A DNA stretch of 40,547 bases, from contig CAUJIW010000132.1 in the NCBI GenBank assembly GCA_963205175.1, positions 1 through 40,547 of the forward strand, in the 5' to 3' direction. This document shows, piece after piece, positions 16,779 to 24,684 of the stretch (its first letter is position 1; each line of letters begins with the position of its first letter). A program made the translations under genes and the position numbers. The notes beneath the pieces were generated by a model. That model ran no database searches. It was not told the DNA's origin and worked only from the letters and a program-made list of their open reading frames with translations. This DNA comes from Pseudomonadota bacterium. Its GTDB lineage: Bacteria > Pseudomonadota > Alphaproteobacteria > Sphingomonadales > Sphingomonadaceae.

Positions 16779-17759
16779 TCAGGCCGGTAGCGCCAGCAGC
16801 CCCGCCGAACCGTCCTCGCGCCCGAAGCCCAGCTGATTGCCGTCGCCCGAGAACGCCAGCGCCGACACCGGCGCGTCGGCCGGCGCCGCCACCAGCAGTT
16901 CCGCCTCGTCGTCGAGCCGGAACATCATCACCGCGCCATCGCTGAACCCCGCCGCGACGAACGGGCTTTTCGGGTGAGCCGCCACCACCGTCGTCAAGCC
17001 GCCGGTGCCCGGCAGCTCCAGCCCGCTCTTGCCCATCGGCCCGGACTTGTCGGCGAATGGCCAGCAGATCACCGACTGCGCGCCGGAGGTCGCCAGCCAG
17101 CGCCCCTTGCCGGCCCAGTCGAAGGACTTGGTCTTGGCGGGATAGCCGCCCATGCGCATGTCCGACTTGTCGTCGAGCCGCCAGCCGTGCAGCGCGTTCT
17201 CCTGCATCGCGGTGACAATGAAGCGTCCGTCCGGGCTCCAGGTCACCAGCATGTGGGCACCCTTCCACTCCAGGATGGCCGGCGTCTGCGCCTGCGAATT
17301 GGTCCACCACAGCGACACACCGTTATAGTGGGCACAGGCCAGCCGCTTGCCTTTGGGATCGAATGCGAGACTCTGTACCGTCGCCGGGTTGGCGAAGCTG
17401 CGAACGACGCCCTGGCCGGGCTTGACGATATGCGCCGTCTTGGCCGTCGCGGCGGCGATGCCGGCCTGCGGGTGCGCCGTCAGCTGCTCGACCCACCTGC
17501 CGGCGAAATCGGCCAGCGTCTGACTGTCGCCATCGGTACGGGTCAACCGCACCAGGCCGTCCTCGCCGCCGCTCACCACCGCGCCATCGTACGCGCTGGC
17601 GCTGAGCAGACCGCCATCGTGGACGACAACCGGCGCCGCCGCGCCCATCGCCACCCGGCCATCGGCCAGCGCGAACGCGATGCCGCCGGTCACCGGCAGC
17701 ACGGCCACCACATAGTCCCCGAAATCGAGGCCCTGCCCGAACTCGTCCAGCAGCGGCAT
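16779..17759 (-). CDS. WD40-repeat beta-propeller protein
   Basis: 326 residues built of repeated segments of about 40 residues with WD-like endings, for example YDGAVVSGGEDGLVRLTRTDGD, HMLVTWSPDGRFIVTAMQENALHGWRL, KSFDWAGKGRWLATSGAQSVICWPF and AAGFSDGAVMMFRLDD. No signal peptide, so cytosolic. Propellers of this kind are protein-interaction platforms. Its ATG overlaps the stop of the CobW GTPase gene by 1 bp, a coupling seen in other alphaproteobacterial COG0523 loci, so it probably works with that metallochaperone; its exact role is unknown. Confidence 0.87.
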   Translation of the reverse strand: MPLLDEFGQGLDFGDYVVAVLPVTGGIAFALADGRVAMGAAAPVVVHDGGLLSASAYDGAVVSGGEDGLVRLTRTDGDSQTLADFAGRWVEQLTAHPQAGIAAATAKTAHIVKPGQGVVRSFANPATVQSLAFDPKGKRLACAHYNGVSLWWTNSQAQTPAILEWKGAHMLVTWSPDGRFIVTAMQENALHGWRLDDKSDMRMGGYPAKTKSFDWAGKGRWLATSGAQSVICWPFADKSGPMGKSGLELPGTGGLTTVVAAHPKSPFVAAGFSDGAVMMFRLDDEAELLVAAPADAPVSALAFSGDGNQLGFGREDGSAGLLALPA

Positions 17760-18835
17760 CAGGCGACGCAGGCCTGGAAGTCGGCGGCCAGTTCGCGGGC
17801 GTCGAGATTGCGGCCGATCAGCACCAGGCGGGAGACGCGCGGCTCGTCGGCGCCCCAGGGCCGCTGCATGTCGCCATCAAGGATCATGTGCACGCCCTGC
17901 AGCACGAAGCGCTCCTCCTCGCCCTCGAAGTCGAGAATGCCCTTCAGGCGCAGGATGTCCGGCCCGCGTTCCTGGGTCAGCCGCTGAATCCACGCCAGAA
18001 ACAGGTCGCCGATCAGCGGCTTGTCCGCCTGCAGCGACACGCTGGTGATGCCCTTGTCATGGATGACGTTGGGCACCACCGCCGCCGCGTCATGGTGATG
18101 ATCGTGGTCATGATCGTGATCGCAATGCTCGTCGCATTCATGATCGTGATCATGCTCGTGATGGTGGTGATGGTCGTGATCGTGGTCATGACCGTTGTCG
18201 AGGAAGGCCGGATCAAGGCTGAGAATGCGGTCGAGATCGAAGGCGCCGCGATCGAGCAGCGCGGTCACCGGTACGTCGCCGCGCGTCGCCCGGTGCAGCA
18301 CGGCGTAGGGGTTGATCCGGCGGATCGCCGCCTCCACCGCCGCCAGTTCGGCCGGCGACACCAGGTCGGTCTTGTTGACGATCACCACGTCGGCGAACGC
18401 GATCTGCTCCTCGGCTTCCTTCGAGTCGGCCAGCCGCAGCGGCAGGTGCTTGGCGTCGACCACCGTCACCACCGCGTCGAGGCGGGCCTTGGCGCGCACG
18501 TCCTCGTCGACGAAGAAGGTCTGGGCCACCGGCGCCGGGTCGGCGAGGCCGGTGGTCTCGACAATGATGCCGTCGAAGCGGCCCGGGCGCTTCATCAGCG
18601 ACGAGACGATGCGGATGAGATCACCGCGCACGGTACAGCAGATGCAGCCGTTGTTCATCTCGAACACTTCCTCGTCGGTATCCACCACGAGGTCGTTGTC
18701 GATGCCGATCTCGCCGAATTCGTTGACGATGACGGCGTAGCGCTTGCCATGCGGCTCGGTGAGGATGCGGTTCAGAAGGGTCGTCTTGCCGGCGCCGAGA
18801 TAGCCGGTCAGCACGGTAACGGGGATTTGCGACAT
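17759..18835 (-). CDS. CobW/COG0523 GTPase metallochaperone (probably zinc)
   Basis: 358 residues from ATG 18835 (AGGG 7 bp upstream; an in-frame ATG at 18850 would add five residues). P-loop GYLGAGKT at 11-18, metal-binding CxCC (C64-I-C66-C67) in [23 protein letters not shown]alker-B region, NKTD guanine motif, and a C-terminal CobW_C domain. Between them lies a His/Asp-rich linker (about 217-250) of alternating HDHD units with two Cys, a metal-binding stretch typical of zinc-handling members. These proteins insert or traffic metal using GTP hydrolysis. Likely cotranscribed with the upstream MerC-family gene whose promoter carries a Zur-like box. Confidence 0.92.
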   Translation of the reverse strand: MSQIPVTVLTGYLGAGKTTLLNRILTEPHGKRYAVIVNEFGEIGIDNDLVVDTDEEVFEMNNGCICCTVRGDLIRIVSSLMKRPGRFDGIIVETTGLADPAPVAQTFFVDEDVRAKARLDAVVTVVDAKHLPLRLADSKEAEEQIAFADVVIVNKTDLVSPAELAAVEAAIRRINPYAVLHRATRGDVPVTALLDRGAFDLDRILSLDPAFLDNGHDHDHDHHHHHEHDHDHECDEHCDHDHDHDHHHDAAAVVPNVIHDKGITSVSLQADKPLIGDLFLAWIQRLTQERGPDILRLKGILDFEGEEERFVLQGVHMILDGDMQRPWGADEPRVSRLVLIGRNLDARELAADFQACVA

Positions 18836-18975
18836 GTCTTCGCCCTGCATGAGTGTGCCTGCGTCAGGCTCGTGTCATGCTACTTGGCGATCCCCCGTCC
18901 CCGCGTCCAGAGGGTAATGGCGCAATCCGTGCACGGATCAGCGGTTCGGACCCGTCTCCCTGCCGATACGCGGGA

Positions 18976-19374
18976 TCAAGCCGGGCAGTACCGCAGATGA
19001 CGCATGTTCAGGGCATGAGCCACTGCCAGCAGGGTGACACCGCTCACGGTCAGCATCACTTCGGCCGACCCCCGCAGCGCCGGCAACACAGCGAGAATCA
19101 TCAACGCCAGTCCGACCGCGCCGATGGCCGACGGCAGCACATAGCGATGGCGGGTGAGCGTCCGGCCAAGCGCGACCACCGTCAACGGCACCACGATCAC
19201 CAGCGCCCCCAGATGCAGGTCATGGGCGGCAGGTACCGCGAGACTGACAGCCGACAATGCCGCCACCACCAGACTGCCGGCGAGACAATGCAGAAGGCAC
19301 AGCCCCGACAGGCCAATGGCCGACAGATCGAGCCAGTCAACGCGCCGGCGGGGATCGTGATCCTGCTTGTGCAT
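18976..19374 (-). CDS. MerC-family small membrane protein
   Basis: 132 residues, four hydrophobic helices, and the MerC-type Cys pair in helix 1 (GLSGLCLLHCLAG, C26 and C30), with a further CysProAla tail. MerC proteins were described as mercuric ion transporters, but many chromosomal homologues sit beside zinc genes. There is no room for a Shine-Dalgarno: the ATG lies 6 bp after a TATAAC -10 element, implying a leaderless mRNA. The promoter is overlapped by a Zur-like palindrome. A role in zinc (or another divalent metal) homeostasis is therefore more likely than mercury resistance. Confidence 0.82.
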   Translation of the reverse strand: MHKQDHDPRRRVDWLDLSAIGLSGLCLLHCLAGSLVVAALSAVSLAVPAAHDLHLGALVIVVPLTVVALGRTLTRHRYVLPSAIGAVGLALMILAVLPALRGSAEVMLTVSGVTLLAVAHALNMRHLRYCPA

Positions 19375-19378
19375 GACA

Positions 19379-19395
19379 ATGTTATAGTATCACAT
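19379..19395. promoter_or_regulatory. Zur-box-like operator
   Basis: The 17-mer ATGTTATAGTATCACAT differs at one position from the palindromic alphaproteobacterial Zur consensus core ATGTTATANTATAACAT. It begins 4 bp before the merC-like start codon and covers its -10 region, so binding would block that promoter. It also lies about 110 bp upstream of the divergent heme A synthase gene. Confidence 0.65.
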
Positions 19396-19414
19396 CGGGT
19401 GCAGGACAAGGGCC
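19381..19414 (-). promoter_or_regulatory. Promoter of the merC-like gene, probably leaderless
   Basis: Minus strand: TTGTCC (-35), 17 bp, TATAAC (-10), 6 bp, ATG. The hexamers and spacing match housekeeping promoters, and the position puts the transcription start at or within a base or two of the start codon. Confidence 0.55.
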
Positions 19415-19507
19415 GCGTCTGCGACCGTCGGTCGCGTGGCGCCGAAATCCGACTGACGGTCATCGCGGGGCCTTGGCCTGCGGAACGGAACGTTTTACTC
19501 CTCCGCC

Positions 19508-20575
19508 ATGCAGACACGAGCCTCCTCTTCCGCCGCCGCGACCTTTGCCGACGATCGCCGGAACCGCCGCTGGACTGCCCGCTGGCTGCTGCTGGTGGCA
19601 ACCCTGGTCTTCGCCATGGTGGTGGTCGGTGGCGCCACCCGCCTGACCGAATCAGGCCTGTCGATCACCGAGTGGAAGCCGGTGTCGGGGGCCATCCCCC
19701 CGCTCAACGATGCCCAATGGGCCGCCGAGTTCGAGGCATACAAGAAAATACCCGAGTATATTCAGGAACATGCCTGGATGTCTCTGGATGACTTCAAGGC
19801 TATCTACTGGTGGGAGTTCGGACACCGCCTGCTCGGCCGGGTCATCGGCCTGGCCTACGGCCTGCCCTTCCTGTGGCTGCTGTGGCGCCGGCGGGTGCCG
19901 CGCGGCTATGGCTGGCGGCTGACCGGCCTGCTGGCGCTGGGTGGCCTTCAGGGCGCCATCGGCTGGTGGATGGTGGCCTCGGGCCTCGTTGAACGCACCG
20001 ATGTCAGCCACTACCGGCTGGCGGTGCACCTCACCACCGCGCTGCTGATTTTCGCGGGCCTGCTATGGACCGCGCTCGACCTCACGGCGGATCGCCACCG
20101 AGTACCGGCACCGACCCTGCGCTGGCCGGCGGCACTTTTCCTGCTGCTGCTGCTGGCGCAGGTGATCATGGGCGCCTTCGTCGCCGGGCTCAACGCCGGC
20201 TTTGCCTTCAATACCTGGCCGCTGATGGGTGACAGCTTCGTACCACCGATGCTGTGGGATGCGGCGCTGGGGTGGCTCAACATCATCGAGAACCCGGTCG
20301 CGGTGCAGTTCATTCACCGGATCGTCGCCTATGTCCTGTTCGTTGCCGGCCTGTGGGCGATCTGGCGTGGCTGGGCGAGCGGTATCGCCGACGTGATGGT
20401 CCGGGCCGGCCTGCTGGGTGCGGCCTTGCTGCTACAACTGGTGCTGGGCATCCTTACCATCGTCGAGGGCGTGCCGATCCTGCTTGGCGTCGCCCATCAA
20501 GGGGGCGCCGTGGTGCTTCTGGCCGCCGCCGTGCTCTATGCCCATCGCGGCCGCGACATGCGGCGGGTGGCGTGA
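19508..20575 (+). CDS. ctaA: Heme A synthase, COX15/CtaA type 2
   Basis: 355 residues with eight membrane segments. The enzyme oxidises heme O to heme A for aa3-type cytochrome oxidase. Diagnostic stretches: VVVGGATRLTESGLSITEWKPVSGAIPPL after TM1, EFGHRLLGRVIGL with a heme-ligand histidine, HYRLAVHLTTALLIF, MGAFVAGLNAGFAFNTWPLMGD, VQFIHRIVAYVLF and GVAHQGGAVVLLAA with the remaining conserved histidines. Length and sequence follow the alphaproteobacterial/mitochondrial COX15 form. No clear Shine-Dalgarno precedes ATG 19508. The following cutA gene starts 22 bp downstream. Confidence 0.95.
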   Translation: MQTRASSSAAATFADDRRNRRWTARWLLLVATLVFAMVVVGGATRLTESGLSITEWKPVSGAIPPLNDAQWAAEFEAYKKIPEYIQEHAWMSLDDFKAIYWWEFGHRLLGRVIGLAYGLPFLWLLWRRRVPRGYGWRLTGLLALGGLQGAIGWWMVASGLVERTDVSHYRLAVHLTTALLIFAGLLWTALDLTADRHRVPAPTLRWPAALFLLLLLAQVIMGAFVAGLNAGFAFNTWPLMGDSFVPPMLWDAALGWLNIIENPVAVQFIHRIVAYVLFVAGLWAIWRGWASGIADVMVRAGLLGAALLLQLVLGILTIVEGVPILLGVAHQGGAVVLLAAAVLYAHRGRDMRRVA

Positions 20576-20597
20576 TCCAAGACGGGAGGCGGCGCGC

Positions 20598-20918
20598 ATG
20601 TCGGGTCCGGTCGCCACGGTCTACGCCACCTTCCCGGCCGGCTTCGATGTCGTCGCGCTGATGCGCGCGCTGGTGGAGGAACGCCTAATCGCCTGCGCCA
20701 ACATCCTGGGCGCGGCGACCTCGGTCTATGCCTGGGAGGGCAGGACCCACGCCGACGCCGAGATCGCCGTGCTGATGAAGACCGCCGCGGCACGCGTGCA
20801 GCCCCTGCTGTCGCGGCTCGCCGCTGCCCACCCCTATGATGTACCGTGCATCACCGTCTGGCCTGTCAGCGATGGTCTGCCGGCCTATCTGGACTGGGTG
20901 ACGACACAAACCGACTGA
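20598..20918 (+). CDS. cutA: CutA divalent-cation tolerance protein
   Basis: 106 residues, the size of CutA1, a very stable cytosolic trimer linked to copper and other divalent-cation tolerance. Conserved stretches: VYATFPAGFDVVALMRALVEERLIACANIL, VYAWEGRTHADAEIAVLMKT and HPYDVPCITVWPVSDGLPAYLDWV. ATG 20598 follows GGGAGG at about 8 bp; the open frame extends upstream inside ctaA without homology. Same strand as ctaA and the DUF2237 gene, gaps 22 and 12 bp. Confidence 0.94.
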   Translation: MSGPVATVYATFPAGFDVVALMRALVEERLIACANILGAATSVYAWEGRTHADAEIAVLMKTAAARVQPLLSRLAAAHPYDVPCITVWPVSDGLPAYLDWVTTQTD

Positions 20919-20930
20919 AGGGAGCCGGCA

Positions 20931-21323
20931 ATGGCGTTCGACGACCCAGTGGAGCGACATGGTGGCGCCCGCAACGTTCTGGGCGGACGACTGGCCGCCT
21001 GTTCCTTCGAGCCGCTGACCGGCTTCCATCGCGACGGCTGCTGCAACACCGGCCCGGAGGACCGCGGCCTGCACAGCGTCTGCATCGTCGCCAACGAGGC
21101 CTTCCTCGCCTTCAGCCGGCTGGTGGGCAATGATCTGTCGACCCCGCGACCGGAGTATCTGTTTCCCGGCCTCAAGCCCGGCGATCGCTGGTGCCTGTGT
21201 GCCGCCCGCTGGCGCGAGGCCTGGGAGGCGGGTGCCGCCCCGCTGGTGGTGCTGGCGGCCACCCACGAGGCGACGCTCGCCATCGTGCCGCTGGAAGTGC
21301 TGCTCGCCCACGCCGCACGCTGA
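20931..21323 (+). CDS. DUF2237 family protein
   Basis: 130 residues covering the whole family: RNVLGGRLAACSFEPLTGFHRDGCCNTGPEDRGLHSVCIVANEAFLAFSRLVGNDLSTPRPEYLFPGLKPGDRWCLCAARWREAW. The invariant cysteines (GCCNTG, SVC, WCLC) suggest a metal or redox function, but no activity is established. Begins 12 bp after cutA, so ctaA-cutA-DUF2237 is a likely operon. Confidence 0.92.
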   Translation: MAFDDPVERHGGARNVLGGRLAACSFEPLTGFHRDGCCNTGPEDRGLHSVCIVANEAFLAFSRLVGNDLSTPRPEYLFPGLKPGDRWCLCAARWREAWEAGAAPLVVLAATHEATLAIVPLEVLLAHAAR

Positions 21324-21341
21324 AGTCGCTGCCGACGTGGG

Positions 21342-22091
21342 TCAACCCGCCTTGCGGCCTGCCGCGATCAGGTTCCACGACAAGGGCTTGAGCAGACGGG
21401 GTATCGTTGCCTCCAGGCCCCGGTCGAACGCGCAGGCCAGCGAGGCCGCCCAGCCGACCGGCGCCAGGTCCGGCAGCAGCACCTCGGCGAACGGTGTCGA
21501 GAACAGCCCCTGCGGCACCACCTTGACATCCGCCAGCCCCGTCTGGCGCCACAGGCCGGCCAGTTCGCCGGCCGTGTAATAGCGCTGCTCGACCGAATAG
21601 GCGGCATCGACGCGCTTGCGCACATGGCGGCTGAGCTGAATGAGCGGGTTGGCGCTTTGCGGTTCATTGGCCAGCAGCCAGCCGCCGGGCCGGAGCAGGC
21701 CGGCCAGATGGCGCAGCAGACCGGCGTCGTCGTCGACATGGTGCAGCACGCCGATCATCACAATGGTGTCGAAGCGGGCATCCTGCGGCAGGGTCTGTGC
21801 CGCGCGGGCCGAGAAGCGCGCCGTCGGGCTGCCGTTCTCGGCCATGGCGATGGCGACCAGTTCGGCGGAATGGTCGACGCCGAGATAGCGCCGGTAACGC
21901 CCGGCAAGATAGCGCGCGGTGAAGCCTGCGCCACAGCCGACTTCCAGCAGGTCGCCAGCGTCACCGATCCGTGCCGCCTTCAGCGTCTGTTCCAGCCGGA
22001 GACGGCGCGCCAGCCGGTTGGCGGCGCGCCGGTCCTTGGCGCCATAGTCGACCGCGATGCGATCGAACAGCTTGCGATCGTAATCTGACAC
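21342..22091 (-). CDS. Class I SAM-dependent methyltransferase
   Basis: 249 residues with a standard Rossmann methyltransferase core: motif I LLEVGCGAGFTARYLAG (about 47-63), acidic ribose contact in YLGVDHSAELVAIA, motif II/III RFDTIVMIGVLHHVDDDAGLLRHLAGLLRPGGWLLANEP. The C-terminal part is family-unspecific, with a conserved end (SWNLIAAGRK). Substrate unknown; resembles lipid/ubiquinone-type methyltransferases only in fold. Starts 10 bp downstream of the O-acetylhomoserine sulfhydrylase gene, so probably cotranscribed. Confidence 0.88.
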   Translation of the reverse strand: MSDYDRKLFDRIAVDYGAKDRRAANRLARRLRLEQTLKAARIGDAGDLLEVGCGAGFTARYLAGRYRRYLGVDHSAELVAIAMAENGSPTARFSARAAQTLPQDARFDTIVMIGVLHHVDDDAGLLRHLAGLLRPGGWLLANEPQSANPLIQLSRHVRKRVDAAYSVEQRYYTAGELAGLWRQTGLADVKVVPQGLFSTPFAEVLLPDLAPVGWAASLACAFDRGLEATIPRLLKPLSWNLIAAGRKAG

Positions 22092-22101
22092 GCAAGCGCC
22101 C

Positions 22102-23394
22102 TTAAAGCGTCGCCAGTGCCTGCTCCAGATCGGCGATGATGTCGTCGATGTGCTCGATGCCCACCGACACCCGCACCACGTCCGGCCCCGCGCCGGCCTT
22201 GGCCTGACCTTCCGGCGGCAACTGGCGGTGGGTGGTGGACGACGGGTGGATGATCAGCGACCGGGTATCGCCGATGTTGGCGAGATGGCTGAACAGCTTG
22301 ACCGCCGAGACCAGCTTGACACCGGCCTCATAACCGCCCTTGAGGCCGAAGGTGAACACCGCGCCACCCTTGCCGCCCATGTAGCGCTGGGCCAGTACGT
22401 TGTAGCGGTCGCTCTCCAGCCCGGCGTAGGACACCCAGGAGACCTTCGGATGGCGGCTCAGCCACTGGGCCAGCGCCAGCGCGTTCTCGCAGTGCCGCGC
22501 CATGCGCAGGCCCAGCGTCTCGATGCCGGTGAGGATCAGGAAGGCATTGAACGGCGACAGCGCCGGGCCGAGGTCGCGCAAGCCGAGCGCCCGGCAGGCG
22601 AGGATGAAGGCGATCGAGCCGAACGCTTCGGTGAACACCTTGCCATGATAGCTGGGGTTGGGCTCGGACAGATAGGGGTATTTGCCCGAGGCTGCCCAGT
22701 CGAACCGGCCGGCATCGACGATGACGCCACCCAGCGAGTTGCCATGGCCGCCAAGGAACTTGGTGGCGGAGTGGACGACGATGTCGGCACCATGCTCGAT
22801 CGGCCGGCACAGGGCCGGACTGGCCATGGTATTGTCGACGATCAGCGGCACGCCGGCTTTGTGGGCGACCTCGGCGATGGCGGCGATGTCGGTGACCACG
22901 CCGCCGGGATTGGCCAGGCTCTCGATGAACACCGCCCGCGTCTCCGGCCGGATGGCGGCGGCGATGTTGGCCGGATCATCAGCGTCGACGAAGCTGGTGT
23001 GCCAATCCATCTTGCGAAACGACTGGCCGAGCTGGTTCATCGAGCCGCCATAGAGCTTGTCGGCCGCCACGATATGGCAGCCGGGTTCCATCAGCGTATG
23101 GAAGGCCAGGAACTGGGCGGCGTGGCCGGAGGCGACGGCAAGCGCGGCGGCGCCGCCTTCCATCGCCGCCACCCGTGCTTCCAGCACCCCGCTGGTCGGG
23201 TTCATCAGACGGGTATAGATGTTGCCGAACTGTTCGAGGTTGAACAGCGCGGCGGCGTGATCGACGTCGTCGAAGGCGTAGGACGCGGTCTGGTAGATCG
23301 GCGTGATTCGCGCCTTGGTCGTCGGGTCGGGAGCCGCTCCCGCATGGACCGCAAGGGTCTCGAATTTCTGGGTGCCGCTGGTCGCATCGCTCAT
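22102..23394 (-). CDS. O-acetylhomoserine aminocarboxypropyltransferase (sulfhydrylase)
   Basis: 430 residues of the PLP-dependent Cys/Met metabolism family, at the length of O-acetylhomoserine sulfhydrylase (MetY type), which makes homocysteine from O-acetylhomoserine and sulfide. PLP-binding features: YTRLMNPTSGVLEARVAAMEGG, SGHAAQ phosphate-loop region, DNTMASPALCRP, and the Schiff-base K212 in HSATKFLGGHGNSLGG. ATG 23394 starts the conserved MSDATSGTQKFETLAVHAG and has GGAG about 8 bp upstream; the frame is open for 24 more codons but unlike the family. Divergent from rplM. I looked for a SAM-II riboswitch in the leader and do not see one. Confidence 0.93.
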   Translation of the reverse strand: MSDATSGTQKFETLAVHAGAAPDPTTKARITPIYQTASYAFDDVDHAAALFNLEQFGNIYTRLMNPTSGVLEARVAAMEGGAAALAVASGHAAQFLAFHTLMEPGCHIVAADKLYGGSMNQLGQSFRKMDWHTSFVDADDPANIAAAIRPETRAVFIESLANPGGVVTDIAAIAEVAHKAGVPLIVDNTMASPALCRPIEHGADIVVHSATKFLGGHGNSLGGVIVDAGRFDWAASGKYPYLSEPNPSYHGKVFTEAFGSIAFILACRALGLRDLGPALSPFNAFLILTGIETLGLRMARHCENALALAQWLSRHPKVSWVSYAGLESDRYNVLAQRYMGGKGGAVFTFGLKGGYEAGVKLVSAVKLFSHLANIGDTRSLIIHPSSTTHRQLPPEGQAKAGAGPDVVRVSVGIEHIDDIIADLEQALATL

Positions 23395-23483
23395 CGCCGT
23401 CTCCACTTCTCTACCTTGGGCCTGGGGATTGGCCGGGAATGTGCGCGGGATTCGCGTCAGATACAAGCGCGCGGTCGTGCATT

Positions 23484-23501
23484 GGGGTATAATGATACCC
23501 C
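23484..23501. promoter_or_regulatory. 18-bp palindrome between the sulfhydrylase gene and rplM
   Basis: GGGGTATAATGATACCCC: 7-bp arms around AATG. It contains a TATAAT on the plus strand and is placed 90 bp upstream of the sulfhydrylase start and 113 bp upstream of rplM. It is too short and lacks a T run for a terminator, so an operator for a dimeric repressor is plausible; the regulator is not identified. Confidence 0.4.
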
Positions 23502-23523
23502 ATCCGCAAAAGCCGCATTTTCC

Positions 23524-23547
23524 TTGACTTTGTGAGGCCCCTACGAC
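23524..23547 (+). promoter_or_regulatory. Probable promoter of rplM-rpsI
   Basis: TTGACTT (23524-23530), 10 bp, CCTACGAC (23540-23547). This follows the alphaproteobacterial housekeeping pattern described for Caulobacter (TTGACGS-N10-14-GCTANAWC) with few mismatches, and sits about 68 bp upstream of rplM. Confidence 0.5.
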
Positions 23548-23563
23548 ATTCAGCCACTCGGTC

Positions 23564-23586
23564 GGCGGCGGACTTTTTCCGCCGCC
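23564..23586 (+). promoter_or_regulatory. Hairpin in the rplM leader
   Basis: GGCGGCGGA pairs perfectly with TCCGCCGCC around a CTTTT loop (9-bp stem), 28 bp before the rplM start codon. It could fold in the mRNA leader and serve autogenous control by a ribosomal protein; no known leader family is recognised. Confidence 0.45.
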
Positions 23587-23614
23587 TCGTCATTTGTGAG
23601 CACGAGGACCAACC

Positions 23615-24079
23615 ATGAAGACCTACGTCGCCAAACCGGCGGAGGTGGAAAAGAAGTGGCTGTTGATCGATGCGGACGGGCTGGTTGTCGGTCGTCTCGC
23701 AGCCATCATCGCCAACCACCTGCGCGGCAAGCACAAGACCACCTACACCCCGCATGTTGACTGCGGCGACAATGTCGTCGTCATCAACGCCGAAAAGGTG
23801 AAGTTCACCGGTCGCAAGCTGACCCAGAAGTTCTACTACCGTCACACCGGTTATGCCGGCGGCATCAAGGAAGTCCGCGCCGACAAGCAGCTCGGCGGCC
23901 GCTTCCCGGAGCGCGTGCTGATCAAGGCCGTTGAGCGCATGGTTCCGCGTGGCCCGCTCGGCCGCCAGCAGATGCGCAACCTGCGCGTCTACACCGGCGC
24001 GACCCATCCGCATGAGGCCCAGAGCCCGACGGTGCTGGATGTGGCGGCGATGTCGTCCAAGAACAAGCGAGGCGCGTAA
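23615..24079 (+). CDS. rplM: 50S ribosomal protein L13
   Basis: 154 residues, standard length. L13 is an early-assembly protein of the large subunit. Conserved: [65 protein letters not shown] and [37 protein letters not shown] 23615 is preceded by GAGGA. The stop overlaps the rpsI start by 1 bp (TAATG). Confidence 0.98.
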   Translation: MKTYVAKPAEVEKKWLLIDADGLVVGRLAAIIANHLRGKHKTTYTPHVDCGDNVVVINAEKVKFTGRKLTQKFYYRHTGYAGGIKEVRADKQLGGRFPERVLIKAVERMVPRGPLGRQQMRNLRVYTGATHPHEAQSPTVLDVAAMSSKNKRGA

Positions 24080-24561
24080 TGGTCGAGAAGCATTCCCTTG
24101 ACGATCTGAAGTCGCTCTCCAGCGGCGAGGCCGGCGTCACCGCCGCCCCGATCCGCGAGCCGCAGATTGACGCCCAGGGTCGCTCCTACGCGACCGGCAA
24201 GCGCAAGAACGCCACGGCCCGTGTCTGGGTGAAGCCCGGCACCGGCAAGATCACCGTCAACGGCAAGGACCAGTCGGTCTACTTCGCCCGGCCGACGCTG
24301 CGTCTGGTGATCAACCAGCCGTTCCAGATCGCCGACCGCGAAGGCCAGTACGACGTGGTCGCCACCGTCGTCGGTGGTGGCCTGTCCGGCCAGGCCGGCG
24401 CGGTGAAGCACGGCATCAGCCAGGCGCTGACCCGCTTCGAGCCTGCCCTGCGCGGCCCCATCAAGGCCGCCGGCTTCCTGACCCGCGACTCGCGCGTCGT
24501 CGAACGTAAGAAGTACGGCAAGGCCGGTGCCCGCCGCAGCTTCCAGTTCTCGAAGCGCTAA
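24079..24561 (+). CDS. rpsI: 30S ribosomal protein S9
   Basis: 160 residues. The conserved core is [33 protein letters not shown] and the C-terminal tail [14 protein letters not shown], which reaches the ribosomal P site. The 30-residue N-terminal extension ([33 protein letters not shown]) is as in other alphaproteobacterial S9 proteins. Translationally coupled to rplM. Confidence 0.98.
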   Translation: MVEKHSLDDLKSLSSGEAGVTAAPIREPQIDAQGRSYATGKRKNATARVWVKPGTGKITVNGKDQSVYFARPTLRLVINQPFQIADREGQYDVVATVVGGGLSGQAGAVKHGISQALTRFEPALRGPIKAAGFLTRDSRVVERKKYGKAGARRSFQFSKR

Positions 24562-24586
24562 GCGGTTCTCCGCTGGATCAGATGGA

Positions 24587-24617
24587 GGGCGTCCCGTTGG
24601 GGGCGCCCTTTGTCGTT
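24587..24617 (+). terminator. Terminator of rplM-rpsI
   Basis: GGGCGTCCC pairs with GGGGCGCCC (9 bp with one G-T) around GTTG, followed by TTTGTCGTTT. It begins 25 bp after the rpsI stop. Confidence 0.75.
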
Positions 24618-24684
24618 TGGGCGCTGGATACGCCCGGCAATCCGGCTAAGATCGGCGACAAGAACAGAGGGGGAGATCAAGCGC

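Noticed and set aside
18085..18195. Tandem DNA repeat or CRISPR-like array
   Set aside because: The repetition is the coding of the His/Asp-rich linker of the COG0523 GTPase; units are irregular and there are no spacers.
18976..19374. Mercury-resistance (mer) operon
   Set aside because: No MerR, MerA, MerT or MerP is nearby; the Zur-like box and COG0523 neighbour point to zinc.
23395..23614. A SAM-II type riboswitch before the O-acetylhomoserine sulfhydrylase gene
   Set aside because: I searched the leader by eye for the conserved SAM-II pseudoknot elements and found only the GGGGTAT palindrome.
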